64,000 nt of DNA from an uncultured Bacteroidia bacterium (GTDB taxonomy: Bacteria > Bacteroidota > Bacteroidia > Bacteroidales > UBA932): positions 1 through 64,000 of the forward strand of contig CADBAY010000007.1 in assembly GCA_902792815.1 (NCBI GenBank), given 5' to 3'. Position 1 is the stretch's first letter. The number at the start of each line of letters is the position of its first letter. The translations under genes were made by a program, and so were the position numbers. The notes beneath the pieces were generated by a model. The model was not told the origin of the DNA. It searched no databases and saw only the letters and a list, made by a program, of their open reading frames with translations. Shown one piece after another: positions 26,152-34,513 of the stretch.

Positions 26152-27846
26152 ATGAAATTCGATTATTCCAATATACCTGCTCCGTGGATTGAGAGCTACG
26201 GTTCTGTAAAACCCAATCTGGATTATCCCCCTAAGACCATGGCAGAGGCGGTGCTGGACACCGCAAAAGCCGATCCCGAGTTCACCGCCCTGAGCTTCAT
26301 GGGGCGTAAGATTCCTTACAGCGCACTTGCCGCCAATATTCATTTGGCCGCCAAGGCTTTCTACGCCCTGGGCGTCCGTCCCGGGCAGCGTGTGCTTGTT
26401 TGCCTGCCCAACGTTCCTCAGGCCATATACTGCCTTTACGGGCTCAATCTGATTGGCGCGGTGCCTTCTATGGTGCATCCTCTTTCGGCGGTCGGCGAGC
26501 TGGTCTTCTACCTGAACGAGGCATCCTGCGACGTGGCGGTAACCCTCGACCAGTTTTACGCCAAATTCCTCGAAGTCAATGTACATCGCCATATAGGCAA
26601 GCTGATTATTGCCCACGTGTCGGAGGAACTTCCGTTCCCTCTGTCGTTCCTCCAGAAGACTTTCACCGAGAGCAAGTTCCCCAAGCTCGTCGAAGGGGAG
26701 TCGGTGCTCAGTTGGAAGAGCCTTATGAAGATGGGCGAAAACTACAAGGGTGAATATCAATGCAAGAAAGATTTCCTTTCCGAGGCAGTGGTGCTCTTCT
26801 CGGGCGGTACGACCGGAGTTACCAAGGGCATTATGCTCTCCGACCTTAATTTCAACGCCCTGGCCTGCCAGACGGCCGAGATGGCCCAGGAGGAAGTGCG
26901 TCACGCTCGCATGCTTGCAGCAATGCCGGTTTTCCACGGCTTCGGGCTCGGCGTCTGCATCCACACCATGCTGTTCTCCGGCGGTACGGCCATATTGGTC
27001 CCCCGTTTCAATGTCAAGAGTTACGCTAAGCTTATCAAGAAAACCCGCCCCAATTTTATCGCCGGCGTGCCTACTCTCTTCGAGGCGATCTCGCGCAACA
27101 AATATCTTGACGGCGCCGACCTTTCGTGCCTCAAGGGCGTTTTCTCCGGCGGCGATTCGCTGAGCATCGAGCTCAAGAAGAAGTTCGACACTTTCCTTGC
27201 CGCACACAATGCATCCGTGCGTGTACGTGAGGGTTACGGTACCACCGAGTGCGTTACCGCCTGCTGCCTCACCCCGCACGACAAAGAGAAAGAGGGGAGC
27301 ATAGGTATTCCTTATCCCGATACTTACTTCAAGATCTGCAAGCCCGGCACCTGCGACGAACTCCCGTTCGACCAAGAAGGCGAAATTTGCCTTACAGGCC
27401 CTTCGATGATGCTGGGTTACATCAATCACGAGGAGGAGAATGCCGAGACGCTGCGCAAGCATTCCGACGGCCACGTGTGGCTTCATACCGGCGATCTGGG
27501 CGTCATGGATTCAGAGGGCTTCATCTATTTCCGCCAGAGGATCAAGCGTATGATTGTGACCAGTGGCTACAATGTCTATCCCTCGCAGCTGGAGAATATA
27601 CTGGAGGGGCACCCGGCCGTGCGCCGCAGCTGTGTGATCGGCGTTCCCGATCCTTACAAGATGCAGAAGGTGAAGGCATTCGTGGTGCTTTCCGACGGCT
27701 GGGCCAACACTCCCGAAACCATCGAGAGCATTATGGCTCACTGCCGCAAGCATATTGCCAAATATGCCATGCCTTATATGATTGAAGTTCGTGATTCGCT
27801 TCCCACTACGCTTGTGGGCAAGGTGGCGTATACTAAACTCCAGTAA
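26152..27846 (+). CDS. AMP-forming acyl-CoA synthetase/ligase
   Basis: The 564-residue protein is an ANL-superfamily adenylating enzyme. The phosphate-binding loop VVLFSGGTTGVTKGIMLSD, the adenine-site motif REGYGTTECV, the hinge-region WLHTGDLGVMDSEGFIYFRQRIKRMI and the terminal catalytic lysine in TLVGKVAYTKL are all present. Such enzymes activate a carboxylic acid as acyl-AMP and usually pass it to CoA. The length and FHGFGLGV region favour medium or long fatty acids. It lies between the CAT-fold gene (4-base gap) and a lipoprotein gene (3-base gap). A second ligase of the same superfamily is at 34513. Confidence 0.92.
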   Translation: MKFDYSNIPAPWIESYGSVKPNLDYPPKTMAEAVLDTAKADPEFTALSFMGRKIPYSALAANIHLAAKAFYALGVRPGQRVLVCLPNVPQAIYCLYGLNLIGAVPSMVHPLSAVGELVFYLNEASCDVAVTLDQFYAKFLEVNVHRHIGKLIIAHVSEELPFPLSFLQKTFTESKFPKLVEGESVLSWKSLMKMGENYKGEYQCKKDFLSEAVVLFSGGTTGVTKGIMLSDLNFNALACQTAEMAQEEVRHARMLAAMPVFHGFGLGVCIHTMLFSGGTAILVPRFNVKSYAKLIKKTRPNFIAGVPTLFEAISRNKYLDGADLSCLKGVFSGGDSLSIELKKKFDTFLAAHNASVRVREGYGTTECVTACCLTPHDKEKEGSIGIPYPDTYFKICKPGTCDELPFDQEGEICLTGPSMMLGYINHEEENAETLRKHSDGHVWLHTGDLGVMDSEGFIYFRQRIKRMIVTSGYNVYPSQLENILEGHPAVRRSCVIGVPDPYKMQKVKAFVVLSDGWANTPETIESIMAHCRKHIAKYAMPYMIEVRDSLPTTLVGKVAYTKLQ

Positions 27847-27849
27847 GTG

Positions 27850-29076
27850 ATGCGATACCTCGGAGCGTTTGTTGCTGCCTGCGTGGTTTTTGCCGCCTGT
27901 AGCCATCCCGAAGAGCCCGTCGGGCCTCAAGTGGTTACCGATGACGGGCTCATCGTTTCAAACGCTGGCGAGTCGTCTTTCCAGATAGTTTATTCTTCGG
28001 CTAAACCCAATGCCGAGGGCTTTGCCGCCTTCCTCGCCGACTGCTGCGGGGTGCAGGTCCCGCTAGTGCGTGACAATGCTGACGTGTCTGATTATGAGAT
28101 AATTATCGGTGAGTGCGACCGTCCCGAATGTGCCGAGGTGGCAAAAGACTTTGCCGGTACCTTCGGCTACAGCGCCCGTGTGGTCGGGTCAAGGCTGGTG
28201 ATTATGGGCACCGACGCCACCTGGACCGCTTTCGGCCTTAGGGCGGCAGTAAAGAAATTGCGCGAGGAGTGCCTTGATGGAAAGGATTTGTTTGTCCCCA
28301 AGGATTTCGAAGTCAAGCAGGCTACGGACGATCCTCAGATGATAGCGCGTCTGATCCGCCAGAAATACGACTTTACCCTCAATCCTGTGCACATACTTAA
28401 CTGCCCTCCCAAAGACGGGATTTATGTGGCGCAGGGTGCTGCCGGAGATGACAAGTATTTTTACATTTCGATGCGCAGCTCCGACGACACCAGGGCCAAG
28501 GTGTACAAGTACAGCATCAAGACAAAGGATCTGGCGGGTGAATCGGCGGTATTCAACGCAGGCCATTGCAACGATATGACCTTCGATTTTGCCCGGAACC
28601 AGGTTATAGTGGCCCACGGGCACAGTGAGGGCAGGATCCTTACGCCTCTTGATGCCGCTACCCTCGAAGTCAAGCCCAATATCACCATACCGGTGGGCAG
28701 CGGCGCCATAACCTACAATGCGTCCCGCAGCTCCTACGCAATAAGCCAGGGGGGATCGACCTTCTATGTGGCTGACGGTAACTTCAAGGTGACTTTGAAT
28801 ACCAAGCGGACCGACTCTACGGGATATACTGCTCAGGGTATGGGAAGCGACGACAGCTATGTCTATTTCCCTATGAGCGGCTCGAAAGATAATGTGCTTG
28901 TAGTTTACGATTGGGCGGGAAAATTTGTCACTACCCTTACAGTCCCCCTGACCATAGAGTCGGAGTCGATGTTCTATGCTGCCGGGCGTTACTATGTGAC
29001 CTTCTATGCCGGCTCCAAAGTCGGGGCCTCGCTATACGAAATTATACCAGTTCATTATTATTCATATTCTAAATAA
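27850..29076 (+). CDS. Beta-propeller-type lipoprotein
   Basis: ATG 27850 gives a 408-residue protein with lipobox VFAAC near residue 17. The segment at about 55-160 (FAAFLADCCGVQVPLVRDN, YEIIIGECDRPE, VVGSRLVIMGTD) resembles the small alpha/beta domain that precedes the catalytic part of GH67/DUF4838-like proteins. The rest is repetitive beta structure (DDKYFYISMRSSD, GHCNDMTFDFARNQVIVAHGHSEG, DDSYVYFPMSGSKDN), consistent with a propeller. No catalytic motif is seen. It is co-directional with and tightly spaced behind the acyl ligase, so the product may act on a surface substrate of the same pathway; that is a guess. Confidence 0.72.
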   Translation: MRYLGAFVAACVVFAACSHPEEPVGPQVVTDDGLIVSNAGESSFQIVYSSAKPNAEGFAAFLADCCGVQVPLVRDNADVSDYEIIIGECDRPECAEVAKDFAGTFGYSARVVGSRLVIMGTDATWTAFGLRAAVKKLREECLDGKDLFVPKDFEVKQATDDPQMIARLIRQKYDFTLNPVHILNCPPKDGIYVAQGAAGDDKYFYISMRSSDDTRAKVYKYSIKTKDLAGESAVFNAGHCNDMTFDFARNQVIVAHGHSEGRILTPLDAATLEVKPNITIPVGSGAITYNASRSSYAISQGGSTFYVADGNFKVTLNTKRTDSTGYTAQGMGSDDSYVYFPMSGSKDNVLVVYDWAGKFVTTLTVPLTIESESMFYAAGRYYVTFYAGSKVGASLYEIIPVHYYSYSK

Positions 29077-29093
29077 TTGATAACACATTCATT

Positions 29094-30050
29094 ATGACTC
29101 GAATTCTTAAATTGGCCGTCATCGCGTTTGCGGCGTTTACGGTTAGCGGGTGCCTGGCTGGAAAGTTCATGTCCCGTTATGCCCTTACTCCCGAGCCTCA
29201 TGGCCTTGCCGACATTGAGCGTACCCGCCATAAGGCCGACTCTCTCTGCCCCGGCAGCACGGCTTGGTACGATTCCCTCAAAGACCAGAACATTCTCAAA
29301 GACACCACCATCGTGGGTTACCGTGACTTCAAGGTCCATGCTTGCTATGTTCCTGCCAAGGATCCTGCAAATGCGCAGGGAACCGCCATCGTGGTCCACG
29401 GCTACGGCGACAACCATTTCGTATTCCTGTACCTGGTACGTATGTACCGCGACGAGTTGAATTACAACGTGCTGTTCCCCGATCTCCAGTACCACGGCTA
29501 TTCCGAGGGCGACCACATCCAGATGGGCTGGTACGACCGCTTTGACGTGGAGAAGTGGATCGAAGTGGCGCACAATATTTTCAACGACAACTTTATGGTC
29601 CTGCACGGAGTCTCGATGGGCGGTGCTACTGTTATGATGACAAGCGGCGACGAACTTCCCGACTATGTGCGCGCCTTTGTTGAAGATTGCGGATATTCTT
29701 CCGTCGTCACACAGTTCAACAATAACCGCAAGCAGAGCTTTAAGTTCATTCCACCGGATGTGCTCCAAAGCGCAAGCCTTGTTACCAAGAAAAAGTATGG
29801 CTGGGGCTTCTGGGAGGCATCTTCAGTTAAGCAGCTTGCCAAGTGCGAGAAGCCTATGCTGTTCATCCACGGCGATGCCGACGACTTCGTGCCCACCGAC
29901 AACGTCTATAAGAACTACGATGCAAAGGTTAACGGATACAAAGAGATCTGGGTTGTCCCCGGAGCTGTACACGCCAATTCTTATGCCAAGGCGCCTCAGG
30001 AATACACGCAGCGCGTGCGCGATTTCCTTGCCAAGGCAAAGACCCTGTAG
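29094..30050 (+). CDS. Alpha/beta hydrolase lipoprotein
   Basis: The 318-residue protein has lipobox VSGC near residue 20, so it is membrane-anchored and exported. The hydrolase fold is clear: oxyanion region AIVVHGYGDN, nucleophile elbow GVSMGGATV (Ser), LFIHGDADDFVPTDN (Asp) and VPGAVHANSY (His). This resembles the family of BAAT/serine-aminopeptidase-like lipases of Bacteroidales. It is the last gene of the run starting at 25254 and is closed by a bidirectional terminator. Esterase or lipase activity is likely; the substrate is unknown. Confidence 0.88.
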   Translation: MTRILKLAVIAFAAFTVSGCLAGKFMSRYALTPEPHGLADIERTRHKADSLCPGSTAWYDSLKDQNILKDTTIVGYRDFKVHACYVPAKDPANAQGTAIVVHGYGDNHFVFLYLVRMYRDELNYNVLFPDLQYHGYSEGDHIQMGWYDRFDVEKWIEVAHNIFNDNFMVLHGVSMGGATVMMTSGDELPDYVRAFVEDCGYSSVVTQFNNNRKQSFKFIPPDVLQSASLVTKKKYGWGFWEASSVKQLAKCEKPMLFIHGDADDFVPTDNVYKNYDAKVNGYKEIWVVPGAVHANSYAKAPQEYTQRVRDFLAKAKTL

Positions 30051-30065
30051 CATAAACTGATACAT

Positions 30066-30101
30066 AAAAAGAGTCACGACCCTGCGGCCGTGACTCTTTT
30101 T
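30066..30101. terminator. Bidirectional intrinsic terminator
   Basis: AAAAAGAGTCACG (30066-30078) and CGTGACTCTTTTT (30089-30101) are perfect 13-bp complements with A- and T-runs on both sides. It lies between two convergent genes and would stop both. Confidence 0.92.
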
Positions 30102-30118
30102 ATGTTCTGTCTGTCGGT

Positions 30119-31498
30119 TTAGAACTGATAGTTGATACCGATACCGATCCACAGACCGGCGTCAAGACCGGGAGTGAAGCACTTTGCAAGCTCGGCGGAG
30201 ATGATGAAGTTCTGGTTCATGGCGAGCTTGAGGCCTATACCGGCGCTGTAGATGAGATCTTTGATCCTGGAAGGGTCGTAAACCTCGTCGGTGCCGCTGT
30301 ATCCGGCGATGCCTTGGAGTTTGGCGTCGTGTGCGATGGATGTAAGAATATCGTCACGATAGGCTTTGGTAATGATTCCGGCGTCGAAGAACGGGTTCAC
30401 TGCAACGTAGAAGTATTGGTTCAAGAGCTTGAAGTTGACAAGCTTAACGCGCAGTTCAGTGTTTGCCCATGCCATACCTTCTGCCAGGACCCTGTTTTCA
30501 CGCAGACCGCGGATGGTGTTGGAAGAACCGAAGCCCTCGGAAATCATATTGCGCTGGACGAGCAGAGGATTGTTCTGGATCATGTAGAAGGGGGTCTCTC
30601 CGGCAATGGTCTGCTGCCATGCAAGACGGTATGCAAACACGGGGTCGCCTGCGGGAATGTGGATGGGGATGTCGATGTAGTGACGGAAATATACACAGGC
30701 TTTCAGGTAGCGGTGATCGAGAACGTTTCCGTTGAGGTATGCCTCGGCCCAGATTCCCCTGTTGGGAGCTGCTTCGATGTCGCGTGTGTCGTAAACCAGA
30801 CCGGCGTTAACCTCGAGGGCCATACCGCCGTTGGCTTCGTCGGCCTTGATGGCGCCGATGCTCTTATAGTAGTTGTACAGGGTAATGTCGTTGTCGTATT
30901 TGACCTCGCTGTTATCCCTCATGTCGCCAAGGTTCCACTTCCAGAAGTTAAGTCCGGCAGCCCAGTTGAGGTTGTTGGTAATGCGTCCCTGGACGTTTGC
31001 AAGACCCCTGAGCATCTGGCGGCTCATGCCGAAATAATTGATGTTGGGAGTCAGGGCCCTGTTGCCCCAGAGTGCATAGTTTACAGAGGTGAAACTCTGA
31101 GGGGTGCCGGAATCGAATGCGGCAGGTCCGTTGAAGCCCCAGAAACTGTACAGAGGATCGTTCATGTAAGTTATGGATGCGTTGATACGCATGCCGGGGA
31201 TGAGGTATTTGGAGTCGTATGCCAGATAGAGACGCATACGGTGGCTCTTTGTGAAATAGGAAGCTTCCCAGCTTATCTTGTGGAGGGGATCGGGATAGGT
31301 GCTTCCGTCTCCGTAGTAGTAAACGTCTCCGAAGGCACCGGCCTGGAATCCGTTATCGGCAGAGAAAGTGGCGGTAGGCAGAATGCCGAAACTCCAGCCG
31401 GTCTTCATTTCTTTCTCTTTCTCCTGCTCTTGGGCAGAAAGGGTAAGGGTAGCGCAGCTTGCAAGGATTGCAATTGCTGTGATGATAAGTTTTTTCAT
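30119..31498 (-). CDS. Outer-membrane beta-barrel protein, Omp85/surface-antigen type without POTRA
   Basis: The 459-residue protein has a signal peptide (MKKLIITAIAILASCATLTLSA) and alternating beta strands to a C-terminal phenylalanine (IGIGINYQF), the usual outer-membrane insertion signal. The segment GFGSSNTIRGLRENRVLAEGMAWANTELRVKL matches the VRGY/F-containing part of the bacterial surface antigen (BamA/TamA-type) barrel. POTRA domains are absent, as in several small Bacteroidetes members. A translocation or lipid-transfer role is possible but not shown. It has its own promoter and is followed by no other minus-strand gene. Confidence 0.82.
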   Translation of the reverse strand: MKKLIITAIAILASCATLTLSAQEQEKEKEMKTGWSFGILPTATFSADNGFQAGAFGDVYYYGDGSTYPDPLHKISWEASYFTKSHRMRLYLAYDSKYLIPGMRINASITYMNDPLYSFWGFNGPAAFDSGTPQSFTSVNYALWGNRALTPNINYFGMSRQMLRGLANVQGRITNNLNWAAGLNFWKWNLGDMRDNSEVKYDNDITLYNYYKSIGAIKADEANGGMALEVNAGLVYDTRDIEAAPNRGIWAEAYLNGNVLDHRYLKACVYFRHYIDIPIHIPAGDPVFAYRLAWQQTIAGETPFYMIQNNPLLVQRNMISEGFGSSNTIRGLRENRVLAEGMAWANTELRVKLVNFKLLNQYFYVAVNPFFDAGIITKAYRDDILTSIAHDAKLQGIAGYSGTDEVYDPSRIKDLIYSAGIGLKLAMNQNFIISAELAKCFTPGLDAGLWIGIGINYQF

Positions 31499-31538
31499 TC
31501 TATTAAATACTAAGTGTGTTTTAGTGTTAAAAAGTTCG

Positions 31539-31546
31539 CAAATCTA
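31539..31546 (-). promoter_or_regulatory. Minus-strand promoter -7 box TAGATTTG
   Basis: The plus strand reads CAAATCTA. It lies 41 bases before the start of the outer-membrane barrel gene. Confidence 0.65.
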
Positions 31547-31569
31547 CGAAATAATAAGTAATTATCAAA

Positions 31570-32385
31570 TTATAGCATGGCTGCGATGCCGTCGTAATAC
31601 TTCTTGGAGATGGGGATCCCGTCCTCGCCGGTACCCAGATCGGCAAAGTTGAGCCCGCCGACGCCCTTGCGTATACTCTTGACATGCAACGGGTTGACGA
31701 TATAGCAGCGATGCGCCCTCGCGAAGCCTGCCTGCTCGCAAAGCGGCTCTATGTTTTTCATTGAGGTGCGTATTTGGAAACGCTTCTCGATGGCGTTCTC
31801 CAGGTAATGCACGATTATGTAATTCTCGTTAGACTCGATGTAAAGCACGGAAGATGCTTCGGTTATGAATTTGAGCTGGTGGCGGTTGTCGTAGAACTTC
31901 AGCCTTGCGTCGGCCGAAGCGTCGTGTGCTGTGGCCTTCTCCCTGGCGCAGATGAACAGGGTAAGAATCAGGTAAGGGAAGATGGATATCGAACCTATTG
32001 ACACTATGCTGCGTCCCAGCCAGCCGAACCACCCGCCATCGCCCCTAGCCATCAGCACGAGGTAGAGAGATACGAATGCGCCGCAAACAACAATCTCTCC
32101 CATGCACCATATGCAATACTTGTACATATCCATTGCCAGCGCTTTCCGCAGCAGCCAGAGCAGCACCCGGCTGAGTGACATGGCGGCAAGCAGTATGGTA
32201 AAGGTGATGATGATGTTGAACGTGTAAACGTTGCTGATCATGGAGAGGCCTTCTCCTGCGCGCATGAGTTCGCACAGTCCTTTGGGTTCATAGAGCAGTA
32301 CGCTTATCAGAAAGAAGACCGGAATGGCCAAGGCGAACACGTAAATCGGGAAAAACCGTACGAGTGATTTAGGATAATAACTCAT
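31570..32385 (-). CDS. Membrane-bound LytTR-family transcription regulator
   Basis: The 271-residue protein has four hydrophobic helices in its first 150 residues (starting FFPIYVFALAIPVFFLISVLL) and a C-terminal LytTR DNA-binding domain at about 170-268: VLYIESNENYIIVHYLENAIEKRFQIRTSMK, FARAHRCYIVNPLHVKSI and PISKKYYDGI are its hallmarks. There is no receiver domain, so sensing is probably through the membrane part. LytTR proteins bind tandem imperfect direct repeats about two helical turns apart. Repeats of that kind lie immediately upstream of this gene, suggesting autoregulation and control of the divergent acyltransferase gene. Confidence 0.92.
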   Translation of the reverse strand: MSYYPKSLVRFFPIYVFALAIPVFFLISVLLYEPKGLCELMRAGEGLSMISNVYTFNIIITFTILLAAMSLSRVLLWLLRKALAMDMYKYCIWCMGEIVVCGAFVSLYLVLMARGDGGWFGWLGRSIVSIGSISIFPYLILTLFICAREKATAHDASADARLKFYDNRHQLKFITEASSVLYIESNENYIIVHYLENAIEKRFQIRTSMKNIEPLCEQAGFARAHRCYIVNPLHVKSIRKGVGGLNFADLGTGEDGIPISKKYYDGIAAML

Positions 32386-32388
32386 TTC

Positions 32389-32482
32389 GTCACAATTTTA
32401 GCTGTGACAAAGATAATACAATTCTTTTTTCGTCACAATTTTTCAGGTGTTTTGTCACAATTTACGTGCTTTTATCACAAAA
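32389..32482. promoter_or_regulatory. Repeat array GTCACAATTT, candidate LytTR operators
   Basis: TCACAA cores begin at 32390, 32433, 32455 and 32475, the first three within GTCACAATTT. Spacings are 43, 22 and 20 bases, about four, two and two helical turns. The first copy is also half of an inverted repeat with TGTGAC at 32403-32408. The array starts 3 bases upstream of the LytTR start codon and ends 46 bases before the -7 box of the divergent acyltransferase gene. Confidence 0.65.
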
Positions 32483-32527
32483 ACAAGTCTTTGGTGGCAC
32501 TTTCTTCCCGCTCTCGCAAGGCGTGCG

Positions 32528-32535
32528 TACTTTTG
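32528..32535 (+). promoter_or_regulatory. Promoter -7 box TACTTTTG
   Basis: It matches TAnnTTTG, 27 bases before ATG 32563. It rules out the long upstream extension of that reading frame. Confidence 0.65.
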
Positions 32536-32562
32536 CATTGCCAAACAGAAAATACTGCGAAC

Positions 32563-33915
32563 ATGACACTGCCTGATTGCACACGGCTCGAGAATTCGGC
32601 CATCATATATCCCTCTTGCAAGACACATAAATATGCGGTCGTTTACCGCATGTCGGTTACCCTAGATTCAAAGGTTGACAGGGAGATTCTCTCCTCTGCC
32701 CTCAAAAACACCATGCCCCGTTTCCCCAGTTTCCGGTACAGCGTGAAGAACGGCCTGTTCTGGTGGTTCCTCCAGAAACTCGAGAACGATCCCGCAGTCG
32801 GTTCCTATTCTGAACTTAAACCGTTCAACATCAGAAAGAACGGCGGCTATATGTTTAAACTCTCTTGCTGCGGCGAGCGTATCGACCTGGATGTCTTCCA
32901 CGCCCTCACCGACGGAACCGGCGCCATGACCTTCCTTCTGAGTGTCGTAGCCGAGTACCTCAAGCTTGCCGACGGAGTGCAGATCGACTATGGCAAATGG
33001 GTTTTCAATCCTGCGGAAGCTCCCTGTGAAGAAGAAATGGAAGACGGCTTCGACCGGTTTTCCGGTACCAAGGGTGCCCTTGACAACGAGAAGAAAGCAT
33101 ATCACATAAAGGGCACGGAAGAAGGCCCCGAAGTTCTTAATTCACTTGGCGTTTCGGTAAGTGTCAGCGACCTTTCGGATAAAGCTCGCGAAATGGATTG
33201 TACCATAACCGAACTTGTTTCGGCTTTGATGCTCTACTCCCTGCAGGAGGTCCGCCGCGCCGATCCGTCAAGACACAAGAGCTCCCACCTGAGGATGGAA
33301 GTCCCCGTCAATCTCCGCCCCATCTTCCAAAGCAAGACTCTTCGCAATTATTCTTCATACGTTTATCTTGGACTCGATGTGACCAATGGCGACTACAGCC
33401 TCGAAGATGCCGTCAAGGAGATCAAGTACCAGAAGCGCCTTTACACCCAGCCCTCGCAGCTGACGCGCCGTATTGCGGCCAATGTGGCTCTGGAGGACAA
33501 TCTGGCCATCCGCTGCGTACCTCTCTTCCTCAAGAAGCCCATAATCAACATCATCAACCATCTGAAAGGTGACAAGTATGCAACTTACACTTTCTCCAAC
33601 ATGGGCAATATCGAGCTTCCTGCAGCTATGAGAGAGAGGGTCAGGGACATTCATTTCATCCTCGGTCGCACACGCCGCCGTTCCGGCTCGTGCGCCTGCG
33701 TAAGCTACGGCGGCACACTTAACCTCGACTTCTCACGCAAAATAGCCGAGGATGATTTTGAAAGGGTATTCGTAAGGAACCTGCGTTCTATGGGCATATG
33801 GGCGCGCATCCAGGTGCCTTCCGCCCCGTTGCGCCCCGAGAAGGGAGTTGAGCCTTGCTCGCGTCCTGTTTTCCGCCGTTCCAGCCTCATTCCCAAGTTC
33901 CTTCTTTCCATATAA
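32563..33915 (+). CDS. HxxxDG acyltransferase (alcohol acetyltransferase/condensation-domain-like)
   Basis: ATG 32563 gives a 450-residue protein. The catalytic motif HALTDG (His113, Asp117, Gly118) stands in VFHALTDGTGAMTFLL, in the position and context of CoA-dependent acyltransferases of the condensation/PapA/alcohol-acetyltransferase superfamily. NLRPIFQSKTLRNYSSYVYLG matches the second conserved region of that superfamily, and YTFSNMGNIELP and LNLDFSRKIAEDDFERVFVRNL the C-terminal lobe. Such enzymes join an acyl-CoA or acyl-carrier thioester to an alcohol or amine. A PlsC-type acyltransferase and an acyl ligase follow, though with their own promoter. Confidence 0.82.
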   Translation: MTLPDCTRLENSAIIYPSCKTHKYAVVYRMSVTLDSKVDREILSSALKNTMPRFPSFRYSVKNGLFWWFLQKLENDPAVGSYSELKPFNIRKNGGYMFKLSCCGERIDLDVFHALTDGTGAMTFLLSVVAEYLKLADGVQIDYGKWVFNPAEAPCEEEMEDGFDRFSGTKGALDNEKKAYHIKGTEEGPEVLNSLGVSVSVSDLSDKAREMDCTITELVSALMLYSLQEVRRADPSRHKSSHLRMEVPVNLRPIFQSKTLRNYSSYVYLGLDVTNGDYSLEDAVKEIKYQKRLYTQPSQLTRRIAANVALEDNLAIRCVPLFLKKPIINIINHLKGDKYATYTFSNMGNIELPAAMRERVRDIHFILGRTRRRSGSCACVSYGGTLNLDFSRKIAEDDFERVFVRNLRSMGIWARIQVPSAPLRPEKGVEPCSRPVFRRSSLIPKFLLSI

Positions 33916-33920
33916 ATTGT

Positions 33921-33928
33921 TATATTTG
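33921..33928 (+). promoter_or_regulatory. Promoter -7 box TATATTTG
   Basis: Consensus box 24 bases before ATG 33953; it fixes the start of the PlsC-type gene and probably drives the next three genes. Confidence 0.75.
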
Positions 33929-33952
33929 CAAGTTATTTATAACTTAGCAACA

Positions 33953-34513
33953 ATGACTGGTTGGGAAAAATTCTGCGAATTCGTGCTCTGCAAGGTCATG
34001 GGTTGGACCATTGTGGACGGCCCCGCTCCTGAAGACAAATGCATACTTCTGGGCGTCCCTCATACAAGTATCTGGGACTTCCTTGTATCTTACCTCTACT
34101 ACCGCTCCCGTGGCGAGAAGGCTAAGTGTATGGTAAAGAAAGAGCTTTTCTTTCCCCCGCTGGGCTGGATACTGAAGGCCATGGGCGGCATTCCCGTCGA
34201 CCGCAGCAGCCCCACCAATATGCTCCGCAGCGTAGTCGAGCAGATGGAGGCTCCCGGGCGCTTCCATTTGGCAATCGCCCCTGAAGGTACCCGCAAGCCC
34301 GTCAAGAACTGGAAGACCGGCTTCCATTTCATTGCCCGGACTGCCAACGTGCCGGTGTACATGGGCTATTTTGACTGGGGGACCAAACGCATCGGCCGTG
34401 GACAGAAGGTAGAACTCACCGACGACCCCCGCGCCGACATGAAGCGCATCCAGGAGTTGTACGAACAAATGCACCTGACGGGTAAGCACCCCGAGAAATA
34501 CATTACTCACTGA
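33953..34513 (+). CDS. PlsC-type lysophospholipid acyltransferase
   Basis: The 186-residue protein has the HX4D motif HTSIWD (His37, Asp42), the downstream GGIPVDRS block and PEGTRK, three of the four conserved acyltransferase blocks of 1-acylglycerol-3-phosphate acyltransferases. At this short length and without a clear membrane helix it resembles the small PlsC-like proteins of Bacteroidetes rather than the main PlsC. It would move an acyl group to a lysolipid or other hydroxyl. Its stop codon shares one base with the start of the following acyl ligase (TGATG), so the two are translationally coupled. The start is set by the promoter at 33921. Confidence 0.88.
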   Translation: MTGWEKFCEFVLCKVMGWTIVDGPAPEDKCILLGVPHTSIWDFLVSYLYYRSRGEKAKCMVKKELFFPPLGWILKAMGGIPVDRSSPTNMLRSVVEQMEAPGRFHLAIAPEGTRKPVKNWKTGFHFIARTANVPVYMGYFDWGTKRIGRGQKVELTDDPRADMKRIQELYEQMHLTGKHPEKYITH

